A program made the position numbers and the translations under genes. Below the pieces are notes generated by a model. The model had not been told where the DNA came from, ran no database searches, and saw only the letters and a program-made list of their open reading frames with translations. Positions 35,491-47,500 of a stretch of DNA of 64,000 nt are shown piece after piece. Position 1 is the first letter of the stretch. Each line of letters starts with the position of its first letter. This DNA comes from Smittia aterrima (lineage: Eukaryota > Arthropoda > Insecta > Diptera > Chironomidae): the NCBI GenBank assembly GCA_033063855.1, contig CP093829.1, forward strand, positions 22,413,537-22,477,536, written 5' to 3'.

Positions 35491-38400
35491 TTGAAGTATT
35501 CATTAGCTCAACTTTGTAACAAACTCAAACAATTTTAAATTTTATCTTTCATCTCGTTTCGATTCGGTTGTTTGCATGCGGAATGAATCTTTCTGCCGTC
35601 CGGCATTTCGTGTTGAATGCTTATGGGGATCAACGGAGAGAGAGAGAGAGTGAGCGTCGGGCAAAAAAGCATGAATCGTGTTTTGAATAACAATGACATT
35701 CTTATACTCAATTCCCTCATGTTTGTTGCTGCCGATGGCCGATAAAAAAAAACTCTGGAGAGTCGTCTCCCTGCGCCTTGTTACGATGATATCAATTTTC
35801 ATTCAATATGTATCGGAGATTCATTCATGATACAGTCAAACATTCATGTGGTTATTTACTTTAAATGCCATCAAGTCAATCACCGCATGTTCTCCCCTTT
35901 CGAGAGACACATGAGAAACTGCCAATTTCGATTTGAAATTCGATTGAGATGGAAAGTTTCCCGAGGATGAAAGGAATGCAGTAGGAGATTTACATATTGT
36001 CCGATCGTCCCCAAAAGCCTGCATCTCGGTTATTACACTTTTTGTGCTGATCCGTTTATGCAAAATGAGATTTTCCTGCCACTAACGTCAGAGTGATTCG
36101 AGGAAAATAGAAAATCACGGCCCAGTAGACAAGAAAAAAACCAAACACAGTTCAATAATTTTATTACTTTCTGATCGAGGTCTCCCCTCGTTTTGTGAGT
36201 ACGCATACATTAAAGGAATGGTTCAAGATGCTAATGCTGTTGAATATTTTAAGAAGGAAACTTCTCTCGAAACTTTCCCGAAAACTTTCTGCTGCGTGTG
36301 GCGAACGAAGGAAAGAATGTGAATCGACGAAAAGATTAAATTGAATAGATTTTCCAGCAAGTTTTGCGGTAGAAAAGAGAAAGTCAATAGAAGAGTCACC
36401 GAGAGCAGCTGTACCAACGATAAAGGATGCGTCTTATGTGAATATAATTTGTTTTTATGTTCCGTATCTCTTTAAACTCTCGAATATGCTTTTTTTTATC
36501 GAGAAAGCATTAAATGCGTAAGCTTGTGTGTGTGGATGAATGATAAAAGAAAACGTCAAGGAAGAGATTACGTTTCGGGCGGGGGATGGAAAAAGGGAAA
36601 GTTTAACATTGAATGCGGGTTCGTGTGGAGTTAAAATTTTATGTGTTGGATGTGATTAGATATCGGGATGGGAGCGAGAAGGGAACACAATAAAAAAGTC
36701 ATATTTTTCAGCGACGGATGAAAGGCGACAGTCACTCGGAAAGGGAACAGTCATTAGACGTAAGACGCAAGTAAGAAGCTTCAATAGTGATCGTTATGGG
36801 CTGATAAGACTCAATTTGTTCGAACATAAAAGATTTTCTTCGTTCTTCTGTTCAGTCGAGAGAAGCTCATGCAAAAGGGACCAAAAATCAATAAAGTGAT
36901 GTCGTAAAGAAGTGAAAAACCCGCTCCGACAGGGACTTACACAAAAGGAAGATTACAGCCGCTTTTGACCCTTTTCTCACTCACATCCGAGCGAACATTT
37001 CCCTTTAACGTTTCTTCTTCGTCTTACGATCCTCGGAGAAGAGAAAATTGGCACGAAAAATGTAAGAAACACGAATCCAATTAATTAGTGGAAATATTAA
37101 GAACTACACGAACGTCGAATGTAGAACAAGAAGACGAACGGAAATCAATGAAACATGTACGGGAATCTAATTTATGAAAATATCCAACAGCCCACACAAA
37201 CACACACAATCGCATATAATGAATAAATAGGAACCGTAATTAATGAATCTATCAAGGAGAATTACTGCCCTAAGACGTTTCTTCCCTGCGCCCCGAGAAT
37301 TCGAGAGAAGGCAATGCCCGATATCACCATGATTGTTAGTTAAAATCAATAAAGTTTCATCCGCAAAAAGAGGCGAACGAAGCTGAGAGAATGAATAATG
37401 GAAAATTATGCCAATCGAACTTGAATGGTTTCATTCTTCTAAGCTTAGAATGTTGATGCTTTGTTGTATTATTTATCGCAGCGGCTTTGGGATTAGGAAA
37501 ATCTCCAGGAAAAGCTCTCGTGTTGTTTAACCTGAAGCTGGAGGAGACACAAACAACACGTCATAAATCCCTGGTATGTTATAAATCTTTCGTGCTCGCT
37601 TCATCTTCTCCTGGAGCTTACACGACACAAGAATGAAATTCATTCAATAAAGGAAAACGAGTGGGAGTGTGTTTGTGATTTCCCCGGCCGACCTCCTAAT
37701 AAAAATAGGAAAACAAAAGATGAATGGGCGAAAGCTTAATCAGCAGGAATTACAGAAGTTTTCTGCTTTCTGCCTTCTCTCAATTGAATGCTATCTCGTG
37801 ATTAATTATTTTTCGTCGAGGAAATTCAAGTAAGAGAACAATAAAATATTTTTTGCTCCACCGCAAACCTCCAATGCCTCTCATTTTTATCTCAAAACAA
37901 ATCTGCATATATGTTTAATTCAATTAAGCGAGGAAATGGGAAAATTTTCAATTCACGTTTCCCTTATCGTTTCTGTAAAGTGCGAGGGAACTTTTATTGA
38001 TTTATTGCGTAATTTATGTTTGCTTTCGTTTTCATTTTATTTGGGAATCGATTTCGAATGAACAACTTTTCCCGAAATTAATAATTTCTTAATTGAATAA
38101 GTTTACGACTTTTCTTTTTCTAACAAAACGGGGAAAACTTCGCCAAGAGTTCTCATTAAATTAGTTTCAACTTATCGGCGAAGAAAAATGCGATGAAAGC
38201 AATAAAGGAAAAGTCTTGCAAGTTCTCGCTATTAAAATTATGGATTCATCAACGTTATTGTTACATGTTGTTTGCGTTTTACGATTTTTAAACATGAACC
38301 AATATTTCCTTCGCGTAATCAGCTTCATAAAACTCCGTTCCAATTTACTTAATTGCTATGCGAAGGAGAAGTTGATTCGGGAAAGAATTGTACAATCAAT

Positions 38401-41400
38401 TTTTACGATTACGGTCGTTGTTGGTGCTACGATGAATGAAATTATGGAATTAAAACTCGCTTCGTTCATTTTTGATGCTGTTGCTTTTCATATTTCACGA
38501 GGAAAACTTTGCATAAATGTTCGGTCGCCTCAAACATGAAATTTTATTGCGCTTATTAATTAGGAAGCATTTCCCTTCAAGTGGAAAAGTTTTAACAAAA
38601 TTTCAACAAAAAGGGGAAGTGAAAAGTCAATAAAAATGTAAATGAAAACGAAAACAAACTGGAAAACGATTTCTCTCCCTTTTCCGCTTCATTGTGCGTC
38701 CCACAGGAAAATCTCGGAGACAAAGGAGTGAAAATGTTTCTATTGCTTTTTAAAATGAAAAGCTGCTTCAAATCGAGGCGAATAAGTCAGAGTCTCCCTC
38801 CTCGGCATCAATTTTATTGAATTTTCGTTGAAGCAACGGAATCTCGGGGTGAATTCATAAATTATGAAACGGATAGGGGAGAAAATCGTTTAATAATTCA
38901 CTTCAATCTTGAACAATCAGTGACGATTTACGAGTGAAGCTTCCATTGACACTTTGATGATTTGTCACGTAACCATTAAACTCGTCCCAGCCTTTTCTTA
39001 AACCCACAATAAATTTCATGCTCATTTTTTTTCATCTATCGCAAAGACGAAAAATGCAATTCATCGGAGACTTACACAGCATAAAATTGCGACTGGAAAT
39101 GGGACGCCAGCTGAATTTATGGAATTTATTTCATCGAGGTCTCACACACATTGTGCTAAAAATACTTTTGCTCATGTAAGTCTTGATGTCAGAACATTTT
39201 TCTTTCTCTCTCGAGCTCTGGCGTTTGCCCTTTATCTTATCAAGCCAAAGTGAGCTACTAATAAAAAAGAACTTTATCATGCATGCGATGTTAAACATAA
39301 ATGCTTTTATGCCAGCAGAACATTCATAATAATTTCATTTCCTTTGGAGCTGATGAAAGGCGAGGGTCGAACGAAGAATTCTACGATAAAAATTCCAAGA
39401 GCTGTGCATTAAATGCGTTCATTTAATTGCGCTGAGACGCTGCTTGAGGGTTGAACAAGTTTCTCATAAAACCTCCTTCAAACATGAGCTTTTATCTTTC
39501 CGCATTTTACATGCTTCTGAACATTTCGTTGGATTAAGTGCAAGTTGTGAGGCGTCTAAGCTATAATTTTAAACTGTTATCGCAACACAAATCATCGCAA
39601 ATGCTAGAAATGTTTGATTTGTTAAATTGCGAAATTTCCAAGTCGAATTTCTTGCCAACATTAGAATCAGTTTCTTGGCGGTAAATGTCTTCACCTAGAA
39701 GGCAAAGTCGGCTGAGATTGTTAATGTTAGTCTAACATGCAACATTTCGTTCCCGTTGTCGTCTAGCTTCACTTGCATAGACTTTCTTCAAGCAAAAGTT
39801 ATTCTCGCCTTGAGCGAAACAAAAAAAAAGGGGAAATATCGTAAATCCGTAAACGTTTGTAGCATTAGAACGAGGCGAAAGGCTTTCGGCAATAGAACGA
39901 ATCGAGACATTTAGTATTCAGAGCATTTGAAATCAAAATGCCGTAACCCAGATTTTCGACTTGCCATAAGTCTTTTCGATTTCAATTCGATGCAACTCTT
40001 CGTCGCTGTTGTTATTGCTTTCACGATTTGGCAAAAAAAAAATGTAAATTTATTCAATTTGGTTAAAAATAAAAAGTTTTGCTCGGCAGTTGTTAAACCC
40101 AATTTCGACATGAATCTCTCTCTCACTCTCTCTTGCTCTTGGCGAGTCACTGCGAATTGTTTTTCAGTCGAAACAATTTTTTTTAAGAGTCGAACTCACT
40201 AGGAAGTCTCAAGAGCTCAAAACGAACTGAGCCAGGAATTTTATGCTCCACTTTAAATTCCATTTCCTGAGCTGAAAAATGCAGAAATCAGCAAAAAAGA
40301 AATATTTTTGCATTCTCTCGTTTTGTTTATGTTGCCGATTGACTTTTCTGTTAGATTACGTTGCATTTGTTTAGTCAGAGAATAAAAAGTTAAACAAACA
40401 GAAAAAAGTTATTAAATTGAAATACTTGGCGGGGAAGCTGAGAGCTTAATGTAAAAGGCTCAGATGATGCGAAAGCACAATTCAACAATTCAAAATTAAA
40501 CCCTCGCAATGGGCTTTCTTCCGTCGTCGAGTCGTTATTGAAATTTGAATGAGCAATTTAACTTGAAAATGTTTGCCTGAGCGAGAGAAATGTTTAAATA
40601 TTATTTTAATCCCTCGCTTAATGAAATTTCCCTTTCGACGACTTTTCCCTTAAAAAAAACGAATTCTCTCATCAAATGGCAAACGAAGTAGAAGGAAAGC
40701 TTCTCGTTGCTTAAGTATAAGTCAAGAAACATTGAAAGTGTACACACAAAACACATTCAACTCTCGACGACTCAAATGAAAATCAAATAAAGGAAATGAA
40801 AGGAAAAAGAAAGCAGCAAAGATTAAAACAAATAAACTGTCGTAATAAAAAAGGAATTAAAGCTGGCACATGAAAAGGGATCATGAGAGAATTGCGGGGG
40901 TGGGAAGGAAGTTGAAAGTTTCTGTTTGAATTCTGATATCTCTTCAACTATAAGCAGACATTTATTGCCGAACATTTTAGAGAACAAGACGAGAAAACGC
41001 GTTGCTTTGGTAATCAAACTTCTTCATCGTCGCTTCTTCGAAGTCGAAACTTTTAAATTAAAAGAAAACAAAAAGGCTTTATTTATTTAAGTTTCAGCCG
41101 AGCATCGCTTGAAAGCTTCATTTAAAATAAGTTAAATTGAATTGAATGAGGAAATTGACTTGGGAAAGGAAAGGAGAGACAGAGGAGACGAGAATTGTAG
41201 TGTTTTGTAAATATTTTGAAGCATTCATCATCATCCTCGATGGTGAAAGAAGAGGCGAGATGAGTGGGCGGACATTGTTCGTTTTCAGCTGCGGATCATC
41301 AGTTGAAGGATAAAACGGAGATGAGTTTAAATACGAGCAGCAGAGGAATGGGATGAATCTATTCATCGTTTAATGATGTTGTCTTTCGAGAGATGATTTT

Positions 41401-42066
41401 GTTGAATAGATAACGAAGCATCTGACGATAGAGTATCATTGATGTCTCTATAGCACGCCTTGCCTCGTCTAAACGTCAATAAATTAAAAGCTCTTTCACC
41501 AACTCCTGTGAAGCTTTTATCAAATATTTGAGTGGAAAATTTGCACATTGAAATGTGCTCTCGCATCGCCCACACGAGTTTCGTTTGTGTCGAAATAGCT
41601 CCAGCACATGAAGGCATCATTTATTTAATTAAGTTGCTCTTGCCTCTCAATGAACTGTGTCGAGCGAGAAGAGATGATAAGTGGAGTGAGGGCAAGAGAT
41701 CCCGTTGCCACAGCATCCTCCAGGGAAATGAAGCACGAGGCACTTACTTAGCCTAATTAAAAAATTTATGAATCATGCGGAGCCGCCGCTCTCTTCGCAG
41801 AGGTAGAATATCTCGTCGGAAAATCATTTTCAAATGGAAATTTCATCAAAAGCATTTCACAGAGAAAGCGAGAAAAAAGCGTCGATGCTTTGCGATGTAA
41901 ATGAAATAAACACATTAAAGGAATGAAAAATTTATGTCGACTCGCATCGAGCACAAAGAGCGATGCCTTCGAGGCAGGTGGGCGGAAAAAATTTGTTATT
42001 CAACAATTTTTAATTTGCGCAGGCACGCAGAAAAAGGATTTTCCACCAGGCCTTCGACATACCTCG
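35491..42066. other. 6.6 kb with no recognised gene
   Basis: Only short, unsupported open frames occur; the longest, at 38216-38539 on the plus strand, has no domain or usable context. One short AG repeat lies near 35637-35650. The stretch could still belong to the robo 5' intron or to intergenic DNA. Confidence 0.5.
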
Positions 42067-42114
42067 CTTGTTATCTTTGACTAATTGACACCAGAAAAAA
42101 GATGAAAGGAAAAA
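42067..42114 (+). repeat. Flanking direct repeat, left copy
   Basis: This 48-bp sequence (starting CTTGTTATCTTTG, ending GATGAAAGGAAAAA) occurs again at 44487-44535 in the same orientation, with two substitutions and one inserted base by eye. The two copies bracket the secreted-protein gene pair. The left copy lies about 300 bp upstream of the first gene, so it may be part of its upstream control region. Confidence 0.8.
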
Positions 42115-42359
42115 TGTTTTTTTGAAAAGCTTTTCCTTTTTGGCTGAAAGCTCTTTGAGAGTTAATTCAAGCTTTAAACATTCTCTTTGAAATTTTCAAT
42201 GATCCCTAGTTACATTTCCAAGCGAAAAGCTTTTACATGTCTAAGCCAGTCACCGGGCAACAAAGATACTTTGTATTTCCTTTCATTCAAACTTCAAGCC
42301 TCGAAAATAAATTGCACAAGTTCTCAGAGAAAATCTCTGACAAGAAAAAGATTTGCAAG

Positions 42360-42418
42360 TATAAATGCGAGTCGAATGTTTCTCTCTCGAATTAGTTTGT
42401 GATCGTCATTCTACCAGC
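42360..42418 (+). promoter_or_regulatory. Core promoter and 5'UTR of the first secreted paralogue
   Basis: TATAAAT at 42360-42366 is followed 34 bases later by an initiator-like TTAGTTTGT, with the likely start A at 42394. The 5'UTR would be 25 nt. The second paralogue has the same arrangement with the same 25-nt leader, which supports the call. Confidence 0.7.
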
Positions 42419-43352
42419 ATGAAGCTATTGTGAGACAAATTAATTCCTTATCACAAAATATTTCTGAACTTTTTCTTCTCTTCTTAGGTTATCGCTACTG
42501 GCTCTCGTGGCTCTTTCTGCTCTTCACTTTGCTGAAGCTGCACCGAAGGAAAATAGCAGCACTAAGATCAACTGCTTCATCAGCTTTCTAAAGGAAAATA
42601 GGAAGCTCGACAGTGACTTCCCAGACTTTCCTGGAGAAAAAGCTGAAGATTGCGATGACATAATTAAAAAGAATACCGAGAAAATTTGTGAAGACGTAGT
42701 AAAGACTAAGAAACTGAAAAACATGAAGAAGTGCGTTGTGTCTTACTTGAAAGAGCACAAATATCCCGAGAATGTTATGAAGAACACTGTCGTCATGTCT
42801 TCGCCTGCCTTAAGTTCAGATGAGAAAGCAAAGAGATCAAACATCATCAGACGACAAAACAATTTGAGTATTGAGCGAACAATTGAGTTCTGTATGATGC
42901 ACAAGTTCTTCTCCGACAGATTCGACAACATGATCAACGACGAAGATCACGAAGAGGAGACTGAAGATCCAGTCATCAAATATTGCATTCGAAAACACGT
43001 CGTCGACAAAAATGAGATCGATACAAACGTTTATCAAGTTCAGATCAATAAAGATAACATCGACACCGAGAAGGCAAAGGAGACTTGCAATGGCTTCTAC
43101 GAACATTACAGTTTGTACGTGAGAAATGCGATCGAATTGATGATCGAGAAACATATCAAATTGGGCAGTGCTCGCATCTGCGTCAAAGGCAAAGTTTTCA
43201 AGACTCGAGTGATTGACGAAGCTTTGATGTTGGAAGTTCTCAGCGAATTAGAATTGAGTGACGAACAAAAAGCGACGGAGAAGAAAAAGTTCATGGAATA
43301 TGACGACAATCTAATGAAATCAGTTCTCAAATGTGTTGATGTCCCAAAATAA
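42419..43352 (+). CDS. Secreted nine-cysteine protein, paralogue 1 (family not recognised)
   Basis: Exon 1 (42419-42429) codes for only MKLL and part of a codon. A 58-bp intron (GTGAGA to CTTAG) follows, and exon 2 is 42488-43352; the protein has 291 residues. A signal peptide (MKLLLSLLALVALSALHFAEA) leads into a charged, probably all-helical mature protein with no membrane helix. Eight cysteines are shared with paralogue 2 at nearly identical spacings, and a ninth lies at EKIC. Cysteines 1-5 and 6-9 have similar gaps (25/26/52 and 33/30/50, ignoring the extra one), and both halves place a CxxxxLK-like or CVKGKVFK-like helix after the third. This points to an internal duplication. Location is inferred to be extracellular, for example haemolymph or a gland secretion. 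AATAAA overlaps the stop codon and recurs at 43378-43383. No function is assigned. Confidence 0.85.
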
Positions 43353-43399
43353 AAGTTTTTGTTGATGATCCAGAGAGAATAAAATTGATAACGTTTGAA

Positions 43400-43459
43400 T
43401 ATTTAAAAGCGAGCGAGTTCGTTCTCTTTCGTTTAGTTTGTTCCAGACATTTCAGCATC
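43400..43459 (+). promoter_or_regulatory. Core promoter and 5'UTR of the second secreted paralogue
   Basis: TATTTAAAAG at 43400-43409 is followed 35 bases later by TTAGTTTGT, with the likely start A at 43435. The 5'UTR is 25 nt, equal to that of paralogue 1. The TATA box begins only 17 bases after the downstream AATAAA of paralogue 1, so polyadenylation of one gene and initiation of the next share the same short space. Confidence 0.7.
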
Positions 43460-44370
43460 ATGAAGCTCTTGTGAGACAAAAAGTATTTTTTTGTTATCAA
43501 AGTTTTTGCAATTTTTTTATTCTTAGGTTATCAGCTTTAGCCGTTCTCGTTGTTTGTGCCTTCGAAATCGATTCGGCACCGATCACAGATAAACGTAAAC
43601 TTAATTGTATGATCAAACATTTGAAAACTGTGGATATGCTTGATGAGAAGTATCCGAATTTTCCTGGAGGAACGTTAGACAATTGCAGAGAATATTTAGA
43701 GAGTTTCTCAGAAGAAGTTTACGAAGAAGTTACGAAACCTAAGAAAGCGAAAGAAGTGAAAGAGTGCGTCTTAAAATATTTGAAGAAACATAAATTCGCT
43801 GATTATATGATGAAGAACGCAGTTACCGAAGCTTCATTGTCGTACAGCCCAAGGCACAAATCTTACATGAAGAAGAAAATTCTAGAAGAAGAGCACGATC
43901 TCTTAGTGAAAGGTTTCAGTCTTTGTTTCATTCACAAAAAGTTTTCTGAAGCTTTCGATGAAGTTGTAAACTCTCCACCCGACGCAGCAGATGAGGCAGA
44001 AAACCCTGAATCTTACTATTGTGCTCGAAAGCACGTTGTTGAGAACAAAGAAATCAACGTGAAGGATTACAACATAACGATGAATCCCCAGAATATCAAC
44101 ACAGCAACAGCGAACTGCGAGTTCTTCTACGGTGCGTATCAAATCATTATCGAACAAGTCACAGAAGATGCAGTCGTCGCTCACTCGAACTCGGAAACCT
44201 TGCGAACCTGCGTTCGACATAAACTTTATGAACTGAAATACGTTGATCAATTTTTGATTCTTGAAGTGTTGAGTGAAATCAAACTTACTGACGCTCAGAA
44301 AGCGGCCGAGAAGAAAAGATTTTTAGAAAGAAATGATTTGATCTTCAAATCGGTTTATGAATGTGTGTGA
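43460..44370 (+). CDS. Secreted eight-cysteine protein, paralogue 2 (family not recognised)
   Basis: Exon 1 (43460-43470, ATGAAGCTCTT) and exon 2 (43527-44370) are joined across a 56-bp intron and encode 284 residues. The gene structure copies that of the upstream neighbour base for base at the first exon and donor (GTGAGAC). A signal peptide ends near EIDSA. The eight mature cysteines sit at spacings 25, 26, 52, 31, 31, 30 and 50, almost the same as in paralogue 1. Shared blocks include YPNFPGG versus FPDFPGE, CxRKHVV, and LEVLSE near the C-terminus followed by an EKK-rich segment. The two genes arose by tandem duplication. AATAAA at 44385-44390 serves as the poly(A) signal. The role is unknown; a small extracellular carrier-like helical protein is one possibility and nothing more. 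Confidence 0.85.
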
Positions 44371-44486
44371 GGAATATCAAGTTTAATAAAATAAATTGAA
44401 CCCAATCAAAGAGTTTTTTTTTTGAAGAAAGTTTTATAAAGTTAAAAAAAACCTTTGAGTAACCTGAGTCTTCTGAGTAGACTCCA

Positions 44487-44535
44487 CTTGTTATCTTTGC
44501 CTAATTGACACCGGAAAAAAAGATGAAAGGAAAAA
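44487..44535 (+). repeat. Flanking direct repeat, right copy
   Basis: This is the second copy of the 48-bp sequence at 42067-42114, about 100 bp downstream of the paralogue 2 poly(A) signal. The left copy lies upstream of paralogue 1. The right copy may therefore be the upstream region of a lost third gene, since no open frame of the family follows it. Confidence 0.8.
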
Positions 44536-47500
44536 ATATTCAAAGGAAGTTTCAAACTTTTTCTTTTTGTTTGAGTGGAGAAACTCAAATTCACACATTC
44601 CATTACGTAATGAACTATTTCAATTATTTCTTTGCTTATAATTTACCATCACATCAACCCTTTCAGTTAAAAACAATCTCGTAGTTTATGTTTAAGTCCT
44701 GGAAAAAGTTAATTTGCGCTATCAAATGGAATTTTGATGAAATGATACTCGAGAAGTCTCTTCATCTCTCTTTGTATATCACTTTTGAAAATAATTTTCC
44801 TGTTTTCCGCTTTCTCTCGTACTCGACACATCATCAGAAAGGCAAAAGTTATGGCCAGGCTTCGGCATGAGGGGAAACTTTTTCTACACTCGTTCAAACA
44901 GACAGTCGAGAGACAGAGAATTTTCTCTTCTTGCGAAATTCATTAAAAATTTAAAATCTCTCGAATGTTTGAACTTTTCTCGTTCGTTCTCGGTTTAGCT
45001 AAATGAAAATTTATTTTTTCTACAATCGAATGCATAAAACGAGAAAACATTGAATTATCCTCTTTGGATCGTTTGATTTGCATATGTTTTAGTATTTTTT
45101 AGTCTGCTATGAGCCTACTCCGTAAACAACTTTCCTCTCTCGCTTTTTTAGATGAAGATGAATGTGAGTCGAGTTCAAAGTTGGCATTTTCGATTCTCCC
45201 TCTCGTGCTTCATCAGCATCCGTCTTTTGCTGTTGAACGTTCATTTAGTTTTTTTTTCTACATTCGATTCTTCATCAACACGAGAACACAATGGATTTCG
45301 GCAGAAGGTTAATTTGATTTCATCCTCCCCCAACTTATTCAACGAAGCTTTATTCATTGAACAGAACTTCGAGAGGGAACCCGAGAGATAGCGAACCAAA
45401 GCCACTACTCGGCTGTAAGACGAGAAGAATAATTTATTTATTTTCTGTTCCATGTGCAAGTTTTCAAATGGAATTTATTGTGTGGTGGTTAGTTTATGGG
45501 TTTTGCATCCATTTGAACTTTAACGATTTATTTTATTGGAAGTGAGTGAAATTTTCTGGTTCTGGGGTTTTGCATCTGCACGCTCATGAGACCGGCCAAT
45601 TCCCACCGAAGGGTTTATTACGAATTCAGTCTGAACGCGAGCGTGACGAGACCTTCCATCGATCGGACAATAAATAAATTCCTGCTGCTCTGCTTGTAAT
45701 GAAGATGAAGTTTCAATGCAAAGTACCGAAGATTAATGATTGGCAACGAAAGGCTGAGATTCCAATGGTCAGGGCCAATAAGTTGACGTTTCACTCTTCC
45801 ATATGGCTGAGCCGAACAACTCGAAACGCCCCATCGATTTCCCATCTGATTTAATTTATTGGAAAGCTTTCGAGGGAGCAGAGAAAAAGTTAAAAGATTG
45901 ACTTCGCTTCCAGAACATCAGAACATCAGATGGAAGAAATTAAATGATATTTAACGGGTCACTTGATAGAATTTTCAATTGAATCTCTTCCCGATGGGAG
46001 ATCGAACAAGCATGAAAATTGGAAAAAGCGATGGAGAGGAAAATTCATCGCCGAGCTCATCTGTGATGTTAATATGCATGGAGATTCTGTTCGACATGGC
46101 AAAATACAAACTAGAATGTGATAACAAATCTCTTCTCTCATACGATCCCTTTTTCTGTCTACGACGACGACATCGGCGGAGCTTTTCCCTCGACACAGAA
46201 AAAAAACGTTGGATAAACGCTTTTAAGGCTCATGGCAGAGACGGAAAAAATCGATATGTAAGGGAACCTTAACGTCATTACGCTCGGGGCGCTTTGTGCG
46301 GGAAGAAAAATTTGATATTAAATAAATATCGGAGACGGATGGGGGAAATTTTCCACTGAATATGGTGGCGGTTTGGCTTCTGTTCAATGTGTTTTACACT
46401 TGTAAAGTGTGGCAGCGGGAGAGCGAATTATCGCTTTCGATATCGTGCTGTGTGATCAACTAATAAATGTATAAATATTCAATACGACTTTTGACGAATA
46501 GCTGACTCCTTCAATTACAATAATTCATCGCGTAAATTAACGTATTGGTTATCATTTGGGACTTGTTGATTTGAGTGGACAACAACAAATGTCGCACAAA
46601 AGCTTAAAGCTTCCCTCAAGTCCCCGCACGCTCGGCCAATTAGCAAGAATGATTTGGTGAAATTATTCACAAACTTTTTCGTGTCGGAATGATGACGAGG
46701 AAAAATAACCGACGCAAATTACAATCCTCCGATTTTTTTTCTCCATGCAATCGATGTTTTTTCCACGACATAAATCAAATAAAGGCTGGCGGCGCCGTGT
46801 TTTTCCTCGAAACAAGAGGAGAGAAAAAAATACGTTGCCCGCAATGACGAGGCTTGTTTATTTCGATTCACGCTCGAATTGAGTTTCATTCAAGATATTT
46901 TAATTCAATTTGAAATTGAGTGAGTGAGAGCTAAAAAAAAGTTCTTTCTGCTGATTCAATCAGAAAATTAAAAGTGAAAAGTCAGATTTCTTGACGTGGA
47001 AACTCCGAATGACTTCTGATAATTAAATCTGAGGCATCTTTCTCGACGATTAGAGTTCATCTGTGTTGGGATCGGAATATTTCATGCAGCGAGAATAACT
47101 TCCACTTGAAATCACTTGGATAATTGCATTGTGCTGTGTAATTGTCATGTCTGTTATTGAGTATCTGGTATCAATCCAGTGGAAAGACGACGCAAATTGA
47201 TGAAGAAGTTTCACGTCGAGAGGGATATTTATTGCATTTCCCTCGCTCTTTCCTCCTCTTACATTTCTCGAATCCAAATGAAGATTGAAGCATCGCTGAG
47301 TATCGATTACCACGCTATTGCATTTACCATTACATGAAAGGATATGAGTTCCTTCAAGCTATTTCCTCCAACTTACATCGACGAATCATATCGCATATCC
47401 ATAAATATTACTTGCGGAAAACTCTTCGTCCCAAAGAACGAATAAACATCTTTTATAGCTCGTGTATCATTTTATTTCATTGTATCAATAACTTTGCGTC

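Noticed and set aside
38216..38539. 107-codon plus-strand frame with hydrophobic segments
   Set aside because: It opens without an ATG and shows no recognisable family features.
47050..47313. 87-codon minus-strand frame with reasonable codon use
   Set aside because: It lacks an ATG and no acceptor or upstream exon could be matched; it could be an orphan exon but evidence is too thin.
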